Of a stretch of DNA of 64,000 nt, positions 9,573-19,750 are shown piece by piece (position 1 is the first letter of the stretch; every line of letters begins with the position of its first letter). Made by a program: the position numbers and the translations under genes. The notes beneath the pieces were generated by a model that was not told the origin of the DNA, searched no databases, and was given only the letters and a program-made list of their open reading frames with translations. Where the stretch lies: positions 2,232,001 to 2,296,000 of the forward strand of contig JAKSGN010000002.1 in NCBI GenBank assembly GCA_024180945.1, given 5' to 3'. Source of the stretch: Macrophomina tecta (Eukaryota; Ascomycota; Dothideomycetes; Botryosphaeriales; Botryosphaeriaceae).

Positions 9573-11438
9573 GTGGATCTTTCCGGATGCCCGTGTAGGG
9601 GAAGCTGAGGATGGATATGCGAGGCGTTTAGGGTGGTAGCAGGGTTGCCTCAATAGAGACACTCAGTGCACGCTCGTGCGCATGAGGGCTGTATCATTTT
9701 TGCGCTTTGCAGGAGCAATGGCTCGCTGGCATCCGCTTGGTCGAATGAGTGTCACTGCCTTACGATTTCAATTTCGGTTCATACTCGAAGAACTGGCCGG
9801 CGTAAATTTTGGGAGGGGATGGGAACAATTCCTGGAACGGTCATCTTTTTTTCTTTTCTTTTCTTGTCTTTTTTTTTTTTTTTTTTTTTTTTGCAATGGG
9901 CTACGAAGCAAAGAAACTGAAAAAGTTTTGTGGTCGAAAGAATACCCGACTTATTTTGTTTTGGGACAAAAAGAAAATCGATCGGGATGGTGAGAGGGAC
10001 ATCGACTGTCCTTGTAGGACGAGGAAGACAAATTGATACCAAGAGCTCTTCTGTTCTTTTAACATATGTTGCTTTTCGGTAATTGAGGGCCTTCAAACAA
10101 GCCGTCTCCTTAGGCTGGTGATGATAAATTGCTTGAGAGGATGTACGTTTTGACGTCGGTCGATCATTTGGAATGAAACGCGATGGGCTGCCTTGCAGGT
10201 CTTACGTACATGTGTTAGGCAATAATGGGGAACCGAAAACCAGGAATCGCAAGGGACGTTCGCTGCTGGCGTTGGCATCGGTGGCGTTAATTTTTTTTCT
10301 TTTTTTTAACCCTCTCGACACGAGATAGAAATTTGGCAGTTGGTCTGAGCTTGCGAAGGGTAAACGTAGCTGAGGCTTGATGAGGCGATGCTTGATCTTG
10401 TTCTCGCGCGTGAAGGTGGAGCGCGATGACTACCGTTGTGGGGCCGGCGCTCTTCGTTCTTCTCCTGAACCGGTGGATCCCCCGCAAAGGAAAATCGGCT
10501 CCATGCACAGCAGGCTCATCAGGCGAGCGCCAGAACCAGGCACGACCGTTGGCGTGGTTTGCGCCTTGTGGCGTCATCGGCGAGGGGAAGTCGGCGGCGC
10601 TGTTGACGAGGCTGGTACACTCGAATCTCTCTACTCTATGGGGCTATCATCGCTGCTCGAGATAAGCTACGAAACGTGCATCATATTGTAGTTAGGGCGA
10701 TGGGAAGCTGGGAGAAGGGTGCAGAACGACTGGATGTGGCATGGGAGTGGGCGGTGATCTCGATGTGATGCACTACGTGATGCAGCTCGGCGGCGATTGG
10801 GTTGACGCGCGGGGACTGGGAGGCCATAGCTCCTACCAGCCACACCTGGCCTGGCGCCGCCAAGCCCATCATGACGGCATAGCAGCATAATGCCATCGCG
10901 CGACCACCATTGACGCCAGGCGCCAGCCAGCTGAAGCCTGCCGAGACGCGGGAATGAGATCGCTGCATTTGCGACCGGATGGACAGGGGCGGAAGCGCTG
11001 GGCGGGCGCTGCCATTGCGCGCTGGCGAAGTCGCTGCTATGATGTATGCTGCTGGACTGCTGGTGGTGAGCTGCGCAACCTCTCCCTTACAGCTTGAGCG
11101 CCAGTGCGTGTCTCTCGCATCTCGGACAGGCCTGTCGCTGTGACTGGCTGCCCGGCCCTTAGCGTCGCGCCTTTCCTGCCTGTTTGCCCGCCTTTTCCCT
11201 CGTGCGCGCGTTGCTCTCCTTGGAAACGGAAGGGCTGGCTGGCTGGACCTAAAAGCGTGCGGCTTTCGTCATCACCACAGCAGCAGCCGCGCTCGGGGTA
11301 CACCGGCCCTCCATAAAGACCCGCGCCCTGCTCCTTCCCTCGAAGCTTTATCATCATCATCGTCTCCAACCGCACCGCCCTCACGTACAGCACTACCAAT
11401 TACACCTCCACCTCAGCAACACCCCTTCCCCCGCAACA
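9573..11438. other. Intergenic, no gene recognised; contains a T24 tract
   Basis: This 1.9-kb stretch holds the 3' region of the upstream gene and a GC-rich promoter region for the DUF1761 gene. A run of 24 T lies at 9869-9892 and a T-rich tract near 10290-10308. The open frames here (for example 10377-10691) have no recognisable motif, splice logic or start context. Confidence 0.5.
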
Positions 11439-12014
11439 ATGGCCACTCTCCACTGTATGTCTCCGCAGCCTGTCTTCCGCTGCAGCGGCGCCCGCTAATT
11501 GCACGCCTCAGACCTTCCTCCCGTCAAGCCCTCGGCTATCGCCATCGGCACTGCCTACAACCACGCCATCTCCTTCGCCGTCCTCGGCCCCGTCTTCGGT
11601 GACGCCTACAGGTCGTACCAGGCTAGCAACAGCAAAGAGGACTACTTCAAGTCCAAGGAGGCTGCCACCGTTGCTGCAAGCTGGGGCTCCTCGCTCGTCG
11701 GCAGCGCCATCCAGTCGTACGGTGTGGGTGCTCTCATCAACGCCACCGGTACTCTCAGCTACAAGGGCGCCGCCTACCTTGGCAGCCTGATCTTCCTCGC
11801 CAGCTCCGCACCTTCAGTAAGTTGCTTTAATTTCCCGCAGTCAATGAGATGAGCATCGCATACTGATTTCAACTCCCAGCTCGTATCCCACGTCATCACC
11901 GAGAAGCGCCCTCTCGAGCAAGTCGCTGTCGGCGCCCTCGTCAGGATCTTCGAGACCGTCGGTCTGAGCTTGACCCTCACCTGGTGGGGCACCCGCACCA
12001 ACCCCTTCTCTTAG
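11439..12014 (+). CDS. DUF1761 family small membrane protein
   Basis: Three exons, 11439-11454, 11512-11816 and 11880-12014, encode 151 residues. The 16-nt first exon gives MATLH, and the intron (donor GTATGT) splits a Tyr codon to restore LPPVKPSAIAIGTAYN. The second intron has a perfect GTAAGT donor and a CTGATTTC branch-like element. The protein is mostly hydrophobic, with about four segments: near the N-terminus (AYNHAISFAVLGPVFG), after KSKEAATVAASWGSSLVGSA, around AAYLGSLIFLASSAPS and near ALVRIFETVGLSLTLTWWG. This is the layout of fungal DUF1761 proteins, which are short multi-pass membrane proteins of unknown activity. Heavy C-ending codon use suggests strong expression. The pyrimidine-rich leader before the ATG (cccttcccccgcaacaATG) is typical of highly expressed fungal genes. 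Confidence 0.75.
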
Positions 12015-12646
12015 ATGGAAGGCGGGATAAGAAGAACCGTAGCTTCAGTTGGTTTGGTATGACAGCATCAAGGGGATTTCTGTTATTTCTCTTTTTTTGA
12101 ACGTTGACGGATGAAAGAGAGCGCGAGTAAGCAGTGGATAATCATGTCCCCTTCGGGTCGACGGCACCCTGCGTATGTATTATCATTCAATGAAAGACAT
12201 CCCATGAATTTTCTGTACGATTTATTGTTGCTCTTGTCTATAAACCTCACGGCAACTCACTTCTTTGGATGCCGCTCTCACTTGGCCGTGGCGTGAAATC
12301 AGCAACCCCCACCTCCTCTTGTCAACTCTCTCTGCTAATAAGAACACGCGAATCTTAAGAGCCATTACGAATATATACAGCGGTTTTCAGTCCGGGTCGA
12401 ATACTCCACCTCCGGGTGGATTTTCCTTTTCGGAGTTAGACCTCAATGGGTATAACTACGAAAATACTTTGGCCTCCCGGCTCTGCCTTCAGTTTTCTTC
12501 TCTATTGACTTCCACATGTCATCAGCCCGCCCTTGTCATGTTGACCTCTATGACAATTGATTCACCCAGCCGTTCCTGACACCTGGTCACTCCACGCGCC
12601 GCCAGTCATGTGGGTAGACCGAATGCGCGGGCACCTCCCACAGGCC

Positions 12647-12654
12647 TATATAAA
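12647..12654 (+). promoter_or_regulatory. TATA-box-like element
   Basis: TATATAAA lies about 75 bp upstream of the ATG at 12725, with pyrimidine-rich sequence between them (cctcacattactgctcacac). It is the clearest core-promoter motif in the window and supports transcription of the small candidate gene that follows. Confidence 0.45.
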
Positions 12655-12724
12655 TCTTCAGGCCTCCCCTAATCCTCACATTACTGCTCACACTCTGCGC
12701 AACTCATTCCGCTAATACCGGATC

Positions 12725-13013
12725 ATGGTACGGCTTTACGCTGCGATTCCCTAGAAAGGATTGTCCCACTTGTACTTTTTATGTTTTTTTCTTTCATCTC
12801 CTCAGCGGAGAAGCTGCGCAGGCGACGCCCACGTATTTGCAATTGGCTAATTGGACGCCTGCGTCTGGAGAAGGTGGCGCGTACTGGTACTTCTCGGCGC
12901 ATGGCGATACTTTGAAGGGCCAATGTGGGTTTGACCTGAGGAAGGTGTTTGAGGATTCGAGGTGCGGCTGCGTGGTTGGGTTTTGGTGGCAACGAACGGC
13001 GCAGATTACTTGA
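12725..13013 (+). CDS. Candidate small protein with an intron immediately after the start codon
   Basis: The ATG at 12725 is followed directly by GTACGG. If an intron runs 12728-12821 (acceptor GCTGCGCAG), the second exon continues in frame for 63 codons. The product begins MATPTYLQLANWTPASGEG, continues GAYWYFSAHGDTLKGQCGF and DLRKVFEDSR, and stops at 13011-13013. The composition (aromatic residues, Cys, balanced charge) is protein-like. A second acceptor at 12804 would place the frame out of phase. No family is recognised. Support comes from the TATA element upstream, the pyrimidine tract before the acceptors and the coding-like composition. The model is speculative without transcripts. Confidence 0.3.
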
Positions 13014-15200
13014 TGTCGAGATAGGTGAAGACCCAAACAAGTCGATGGTTCCATCCTCTTTCGGGTCGACGCCTCGGTTGCTGAGTAGCTGCGGACTGCG
13101 CTTGAGATGCTTCGAAGCGGGCTTGTGGGCGTAGTGGATATTTAAGCGTGGCACTGAGGCTGTTGGATTGAGGTCTGTCTAAACTTTGCTGGTGCGCACA
13201 GGCGATGATGTGGTGTCTGTATGCGGGAGTCATATGGCGATATTGCGGCAGCTCCCGCTAATCATCGTCTTTATGAATAGTGTCTCTTGATGGCTATGCT
13301 CCTTCCAATCAAGCTCGGGATGTACTATAAACAAGAGCATTTCTCGGCGGGCTCAGGCGAATTTAGTATCCACTGAATTGAGAGTGAAGGACGGAGAATG
13401 GGTCATCACTAACTGAAGCCGGAGTTTATGGATGATGTAAAGCCGCCGGAAGGCATCCGCGGCTCTCATGAAGATCATGTCAGTCTTAACCTGATGTGGG
13501 CGAGATAATGGGGTTGCTTGATGCCAGGCTCAAAATTGTTATCGCGGGCATGAAAGCTTCTTCTGCATACCTCCGCCACCTCCTCAATAGGTGCTTATGC
13601 ACCTTCAGAACAGAAAGTCAACCCATTGAGAACTGGCGCCCTCTTTCCAACACTAGACTGGGCGTTTCTGCGGTTGTGCTTTCTTGTAAAGCGGAAGTAA
13701 TTGAGCATTCAAGAGGGTGGATTACAGATGGACATGGCTGATGTAAATTATGTAGTTTGGCTTCACCGTTGCCCTGAATTCACGAAATTCAGCAAGTCGG
13801 GGGGTTAAGGAGGTTTGCTCTGTTCATTCTGGACGAGAAAAGAGAGAGAGAGAGAGAGAAAGAGAAAGAAAAAGCAGAAAACGTGGCATGCAAATCGTCC
13901 CCCTGCCAGAGTAAATCACGAACCTCTACATAGACAGGACCAACAATAGCGATTTACTCCAACCCTGTATTTGCTTTCCTTCTGCATGGTCGCTTGAATG
14001 TCTTGAGTCACTTGTGTCTCAGAGATTGCTCTTACATGCAGGCTCAGCAGCAATATAGCTGGCATTTCGAATCATCTCGAGACGGTAAAGTAAAAATGCA
14101 AGCATAGCTGACGACAGGGATCATGCGATGACGGCCTCAGAGGTCACGAACTATTGGCCTTCAAATAGAAGTTTCTGGGTGGCCATGTTGGTTAGCAGCA
14201 TATCCAATTTGTTTCTTTTATCATTAACAGTACCGTAAGTCCTGCTCCCACTGTGGGTTCTTAGGCAGAAAGTTCGGCTTCGAATGTGACTGGGGTGGGG
14301 TATGTCTGCTGCAGTATCGTCCATTGAAGAGGAAGAAAAAGATGCTTTGGATATTCGTACATGCTTCTGTAATAAGAGTGGAGACTGTTTTCTACCTTTG
14401 CAGCTGCATGCTAGGATGCCTTGAAGATTTGGGATACCTATTCGAGTTGAATATAAATGTAAGAGGACCTCAGCGCGCAAGAACGATGTGCTGCGACCGC
14501 GGAATCAGATAGGACCGTCATAAATAGTAAGCGGCCTCAAAGCAGGAACGCATTGATTCTATGACAAGACAGAACCGCTGTGTATTGACACCGATTTTGT
14601 GTTCTGTCGGAACGGGATGGTGCAGCTCCACTTTTGAGCGCCTCTGCTTCTATTGCTTGCGGTCGGAGCTCGAAGTCCTCGTGGAATTATCATCGGATCT
14701 GAGATTGTGCAAGCAGTCGCCTCTTTCTCGCCGCGGCGGCCTTAAAACCTCGCGTTGTTCCCCTCATACTTTTGAAACAGCCTTCATCGCACATCGCCAG
14801 GATCCTCGAAAACAACGCGGTATCATTCACGCCAAAACCAGAATTTCCGAGAAATGATGAACATGGTTATCATCCCTCAATACAAACAAGGGATGAAAGG
14901 TGATTGCTGACTCTACGCAAACTCCTTTCCTGCCTGTACACTACACCAAAGTAGCCGAAAACTCTAGAGATCTGAAAGCTGAAAATAAAGTATTTGTAAC
15001 AAGGCCCTCTACTGAACACAGCATATTAGCATCAGAACTACAGAGGTTCCCAGTGAATATCAGCCGCTCGCCCCTCGACCATACTATATCTCGACTAATA
15101 CATCAGCCTGATTAGCAAATTTTCCGCCAGCATTAAGTCTGTAGTCAGCAACGCACACCATTTTCTGATGCCCCACAAAGTCATTCACATCTCCGCACCC
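13014..15200. other. Gene-poor stretch, no gene recognised
   Basis: This 2.2-kb stretch has only short open frames without motifs. It contains a purine-rich (GA)n tract at about 13840-13871 and is AT-rich from 14100 to 15150. It ends at the stop of the minus-strand gene at 15201. Confidence 0.5.
13840..13871. repeat. (GA)n microsatellite
   Basis: A run of alternating G and A with a few AAA interruptions continues into further purines. It is a simple repeat of no evident function. Confidence 0.8.
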
Positions 15201-16262
15201 TCAGTCCTGGTCCATCATGGTCGCGAAGCTCGCCATCAAAGCCTTCTTCTGGCCCCTCTCCGCCGCCCTCTCCGCATCCCTCACCTCCCCACACCTCCGC
15301 ACCCCATCATCCACCATCTCCTCAACCGCCTGCCTCAACTCCTCAACAACATCGTCCCCCAAGCCCTTCCCCTTCACAACCACACCCGCATCCCCCTTCC
15401 CACCCGCCATCATCCCTCGCACCGCCCCCTTCCCAAACACGCTCTCCCCCAGCAGCCGCACCTCCGCAACCACCTGCGTCCACTCCTCCTCCAGAGCCTT
15501 CAGCTTCTTCTCCTCGCGCGCGACCACGACCGCGAAGTCGTCCATCGTGGCTGCGAGCGTCGTGACGGTGGTGGTGTTGTCGCTGCCGCTTCCCGGGAGC
15601 CAGAGGGCGCCGTCTTCGTCGCCGTGCGTTAACGTCTCGCGGCCGAACTGCGTCGTCAGGCGGGCAACGAGGGCGTTGTGGGCGGTCTGCAGCTCGGCAG
15701 TCGTGGGCAGGCGGGTCGAGGGTGAGCGGGCGGCTTCGTGGTCGTGGGCGGCGGGGTGTGAGGGGGACGCGGGGCCGTTGGTTGCGACGAGCCGGGAGAG
15801 GAGGGCGCGGCGGGTGGCGGAGAGGGCAGTCTCGGCGGTGGTGATGAGGGTGGTGCGGTAGCTTTTGGATGTCTCTGGGAAAGATGGGTGAGCGAGGACG
15901 GGAATGGGGCGGTTAATGGGCCAGAGTTGTAGGAAGGGTAGAAAAAAAAAATGCTCGGGGGAGGTGGTGATCGACTCACCGATGAAGAGGCCGGAGAGGG
16001 GGCCCTCGAGCTGGCGTTGGCGCTTTTCGCGGCCCGCGGCGGACGGCGATGCCTGGGCGCGGGAGTGGCTCTTCAGAATGCCGTGGGGCTTGGATGTGAG
16101 GGCGTATTTGGAGGGGGGAACGGCCTCGCTGCGTGGGTTGGTGGAACGCTGGGTATGCTTCTTGAACATCTTCGATGTGTGCACAACAGTCTCGGGATTC
16201 GTGAACCGGGTGCGTGACGCTTTGGTGGCAGCGCTACGGGTGAGCATATTGGACGGAGCCAC
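15201..16262 (-). CDS. Unknown helical protein, possibly nuclear
   Basis: Two exons on the minus strand, 16262-15980 and 15874-15201, encode 318 residues. The 105-bp intron has a GTGAGT donor and TTTCCCAG acceptor and happens to be free of in-frame stops. The N-terminal 80 residues are very basic (MAPSNMLTRSAATKASRTRF, then KMFKKHTQR and KPHGILKSHSR) and look like a nucleic-acid-binding or nuclear-localisation region. The sequence LEGPLSGLFIGETSKSYRTT begins a mostly helical part. A likely coiled coil lies in the C-terminal half (AREEKKLKALEEEWTQVVAE), followed by KGLGDDVVEELRQAVEEMVD and a charged end. The layout recalls small kinetochore or chromatin subunits, but I do not recognise a family and assign no function. 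Confidence 0.65.
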   Translation of the reverse strand: MAPSNMLTRSAATKASRTRFTNPETVVHTSKMFKKHTQRSTNPRSEAVPPSKYALTSKPHGILKSHSRAQASPSAAGREKRQRQLEGPLSGLFIGESITTSPEHFFFLPFLQLWPINRPIPVLAHPSFPETSKSYRTTLITTAETALSATRRALLSRLVATNGPASPSHPAAHDHEAARSPSTRLPTTAELQTAHNALVARLTTQFGRETLTHGDEDGALWLPGSGSDNTTTVTTLAATMDDFAVVVAREEKKLKALEEEWTQVVAEVRLLGESVFGKGAVRGMMAGGKGDAGVVVKGKGLGDDVVEELRQAVEEMVDDGVRRCGEVRDAERAAERGQKKALMASFATMMDQD

Positions 16263-16513
16263 AGGGCTCAGCTTGAGTATGCGTGGAAAAAGGCCGGGTA
16301 GAAGAAGGTGAGGTTAGGGTGAAATGTGGCGGGGAAGGAAGCGGAAGTAGTAAGACGAGTCCGGAGTGAAGTGAGAGTAGAGAACAGATTGGTAGCCGCA
16401 TCATGGCCACATGCGCGCGTGCAGGTTACAGGGAATTATGTATAGGAACATCTGAAAGATACAAGTTATACACCCATCTCATGCCTTCATTTTGCAATTT
16501 CCACCAGTAACGT

Positions 16514-17126
16514 CTATTCGGACTTGACCTCTTCCTCGGCCGGCACAAGCACGCCCTTCTCCTCCAACATCTTGGCCAGCGAGCCATCCTGGTGCATCGA
16601 CATCAGGATGTCGCAGCCACCCACAAACTCATTGTCAACATACAGCTGCGGGATCGTAGGCCACTCCGAGTATTCCTTGATACCTATCATCACCGTCAGT
16701 CTTTCCACTATGCCGCAATCGCGTCCAGGCGGTGGTCAACAGCCACCGGATACAAATCTCACCTTGCCTCAGCTCATTGTCCTCCAATACGTTGAATGCC
16801 GTGAACTTGCTCGGATCTACACCCTGCATGCCGAGGATCTGGATGCTGGCACGCGAGTAGCCACACTGCGGCATCTCGGGGGTGCCCTTCATAAACAAGA
16901 CCACGGGTGCCGAACGGACGGCCTTCTCTATCGCAGCGCGGGTCTCTTGCGAGAGCAGGCGGATCTGGAAGGGGGTGAGGCGGGCATGCGCGATCGGGTT
17001 GGCGAGCGTCCGCGACGACGGACGAGTCGCGGCGCGGAAAGCCTGGGGCAATTGTCAGCGCTGCGAAGGTGCGAGAGCGGAACTGAAGGGGCGCACGCTC
17101 GAGAAGGCGGTCCGCGAGAATAGCAT
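16514..17126 (-). CDS. GRX5: Mitochondrial monothiol glutaredoxin (GRX5-type)
   Basis: Grx5 carries a glutathione-ligated [2Fe-2S] cluster from the Isu scaffold to acceptor proteins in the mitochondrial matrix. Three minus-strand exons, 17126-17097, 17042-16763 and 16683-16514, give 159 residues, the family's usual length. Exon 1 ([10 protein letters not shown]) plus the start of exon 2 forms a basic, Ser-rich targeting peptide. The mature domain starts near [12 protein letters not shown] and shows [20 protein letters not shown] with the active-site Cys at residue 70, then [20 protein letters not shown], which holds the glutathione-binding TIPQ and GGCD residues. The active site reads CGYS rather than the usual CGFS. 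The second intron has a GTGAGA donor. The first is inferred: the frame between exons 1 and 2 contains TGA, and CTGACAATTGCCCCAG is a textbook branch-acceptor pair, though the donor GTGCGC is weak. It is divergent from the CoA-pathway gene. Confidence 0.9.
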
Positions 17127-17423
17127 TGCGGGCGATATGGTTGTGAGGAATGTGGGTGGGCGTGGAGGCTGCGAACGAGCGGAGGTCTTCACGTTGTCCG
17201 GGGACGCGGGCAAACAGAAAGTTCGCCGCAGTCATGACATCGCCTGTCGCCATCGCCCGCCCGCTGACATATCGCGCGTCTTTGACTCGGCCATCAGCGC
17301 GATTACTCACACACGCACCCCAGACAGCGCAAAACAACATGCCGTTTTTCTCGCACTGACCCCACACAGCTCTGTCGCCCATCGCCGTACCTCCGTGAAC
17401 CCTCACATCCGCGCACAGGAAAC
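17127..17423. promoter_or_regulatory. Bidirectional promoter between GRX5 and PPCDC gene
   Basis: This 297-bp region sits between divergent starts. It is GC-rich with no TATA box. Sharing a promoter between an Fe-S carrier and a CoA biosynthesis gene may be coincidental. Confidence 0.45.
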
Positions 17424-18236
17424 ATGACCTCGCCCGCACCCTCCGCCGCGACGCGCTTCACCCCACCACCGCCCCTCACCGCCGCCGCCCACGCCCACGA
17501 CAACAAGCAGCACCTCCTCCTCTGCGCCTCCGGCTCCGTTGCGACCATCAAGATCCCCAACATCATCGCCGCGCTCGCCGCGCACCCGCGCCTCTCCATC
17601 CGCGTCGTCCTCACACCCTCGGCCTCGCGCTTCCTCGCCGGCCAATCCGCCGAGCAGCCCTCGCTCGCCTCCATCGCGGCCCTGCCCAATGTCGACGGCG
17701 TCTACCTCAACGAGGATGAGTGGCGCGAGCCGTGGGTGCGCGGAAACGCGATCTTGCATATCGAGTTGAGGCGCTGGGCGGATTTGATGGTAGTGGCGCC
17801 GCTGAGCGCGAATACGTTGGCGAAGATGGTGGGCGGGCTGTGCGATGGACTGTTGTTGAGTGTGGTGAGGGCGTGGGATACGACGGGGGAGTTGGATCCG
17901 GTGACGGTGGATGGTGGTGATGCGGGAGGGAGGGGTGACGATGTGGATCTGGGGGTCGGAGGTGGAGATCAGAGTGCCGCTCTGATGCGGAGGGGCAAGA
18001 AAAAGAAGATCGTGGTTGCACCGGCCATGAATACAGCTATGTGGGTGCATCCGGTCACTGCGAAGCAGATCAGGGTATTGGAGGAAGATTGGGGTGTGGG
18101 GAACGGCGGGTGGGTGGAGGTGTTGAGGCCGATTGAGAAGACTATAGCGTGTGGGGATACCGGCACTGGAGGGATGCGGGAATGGAAGGACATTGTGAAA
18201 GTGATCGAGGAGAGGCTGGGCTTGACCAAGGACTGA
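17424..18236 (+). CDS. Phosphopantothenoylcysteine decarboxylase (HFCD flavoprotein; Hal3/Cab3-like)
   Basis: The enzyme decarboxylates 4'-phospho-N-pantothenoylcysteine to 4'-phosphopantetheine, the third step of CoA synthesis, using FMN. The single exon encodes 270 residues. The flavoprotein fold starts at LLLCASGSVATIKIPNI (residues 31-47). The catalytic His lies in AILHIELRRWAD (His112). APLSANTLAKMVGGLCD follows, then the PAMNTAMW motif at 200-207 with its substrate-binding Asn, and ACGDTGTGGM at 242-251 with the conserved Cys of the substrate clamp. All key residues of an active decarboxylase are present. An insertion of about 35 residues, Gly/Asp-rich and ending MRRGKKKK, lies between WDTTGELDPV and IVVAPAMN. 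There is no acidic C-terminal tail of the yeast Hal3 type, so this looks like a plain enzyme rather than a phosphatase regulator. Confidence 0.93.
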   Translation: MTSPAPSAATRFTPPPPLTAAAHAHDNKQHLLLCASGSVATIKIPNIIAALAAHPRLSIRVVLTPSASRFLAGQSAEQPSLASIAALPNVDGVYLNEDEWREPWVRGNAILHIELRRWADLMVVAPLSANTLAKMVGGLCDGLLLSVVRAWDTTGELDPVTVDGGDAGGRGDDVDLGVGGGDQSAALMRRGKKKKIVVAPAMNTAMWVHPVTAKQIRVLEEDWGVGNGGWVEVLRPIEKTIACGDTGTGGMREWKDIVKVIEERLGLTKD

Positions 18237-19750
18237 CTTTCTGGGGCACATGAACACGCTTAGGAGAGGTCTTACGTCAATACTCAAAGGCTGAGCAGCG
18301 TCAAAACGCGGGGTATTTGAGCTGGTGCACAGGATGTTCATGTCGGCTTGAGTACAGACACCAGCTACTACGGTGCCGATGAGCGCCTGTTGAAGCTGTG
18401 CGAAGGCTCCGATCTTGAAGAAGGGTTGTAAGCCGACTTTTACTGTTTTACTGGGCTGGGTCCGCGAAACTCAAGGATGCTTTACTCGATGGACATGTAA
18501 TGCCCACAGGTAAAAGAGAAAACCATGGGTCACCAGAATCAGCCAGAAGCTTAGGTCAAAGCCTTGGGCCACCATGACCACAATACTGTCATGTACGGTA
18601 ATGCGAGCAGTATACGCGGCGCAAGAAGTTCGGCTTACGACAAGGCAATGTAACCGGTGGAAGCACAGGGATCCCAAGCAGACACTGGCGGGACAAAGAT
18701 ATTGAGTGGTTGTATTACTTGGTCTCGTAATTAAGTCTGCAAGGATGTAGGGCCGTTCCCGACAGTAAGGGAGGCAAAGAGATGAGCCGAACGATTATTT
18801 TTTTTTTTTTTTTTGGCAAAATACATCCAAGGCAGCGTAACTAGAAACACCGGCCCCTTCGCTTGAGAGGCGATAGTAAGTCCGAGTGCCGGTTGTGATC
18901 ATCGGTGATCAGCAGATCGAGCATTACCGGGCCACAGCCGTGATAGGAGCAGCATCGCAGCATCCAGTGAGCTACAAGGCTCGGGACCAGGAACAGTGTA
19001 GAAAAGTAACGTCTTCATGCAAGCGGTCGGATTCGGTCAGCAGCAGCAACGGTCGGGCATGGCAAGTCTCAAGATCGAACGTCTGGCAACTCCCCATTCT
19101 CCATTCAGAAGCTCCGAAACTCCTTGCGGCAAGTGTGTCGTTTAGAGTTGGGGTGCGGCGGGAAAGCCGCGAAGGGAGGGTGGTCAGCGTGAAGCCGGAC
19201 GGAGTAATCCGGGATATGCGCTGGTCGAGGTTCAGATGAATTTACGAGACGGCGGGCTGCAGTTGGTTAGGATAAAAGGACGTTGCCGCAACTTCCAACG
19301 TCTACGTGCATTTGGCTCTGCACCGACTGTCAGACACGAGAAGCTTGGTGTTTGGTTGGGCACGTGAAGGACGCCTGATGACGCTCTGTGCCTGAAGAGC
19401 GGGGCAGCCGCGAGCGTCTAGAACGCTCGGGAAGAATAGCTCCGTTCTCCCTCAGCCGCGTCGACTGCGATTTAACCGCACCCACGAAGATCAAGGCGGT
19501 GGGGTGTGAGAGTGCGGGAGGAAGCGAAGGTGGTGGGAGGAGCGGCCACGGATTTCGAGGCTTCGGACTCGGGGCCGCCTCAGGTCCGTCGCTGCGCCAA
19601 CTGTCCGCAGCGATCGCCGTAGAGAGTGCGGCGGAGCAGGGACACCCAAGACGCACATATCCTCCATTCGCGACCACCATCGCCGCCGACGTCGGAACAG
19701 CTCTTTTTGCTCTCTTTCCCGCATGCTCGCATGAATATCTTTAGAGCCTC
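18237..19750. other. Intergenic, no gene recognised
   Basis: This 1.5-kb stretch contains a T17 tract at 18798-18814 and several short frames without motifs. From 19300 the composition becomes GC-rich, consistent with the promoter of the AFG1-like gene. Confidence 0.5.

Noticed and set aside
9869..9892. T24 tract as a specific terminator
   Set aside because: Homopolymer runs are common in fungal intergenic DNA and the tract is about 300 bp beyond the stop codon; recorded only as a tract.
10377..10968. Overlapping frames on both strands of about 100 codons
   Set aside because: Composition-driven frames in a GC-rich promoter region, without motifs.
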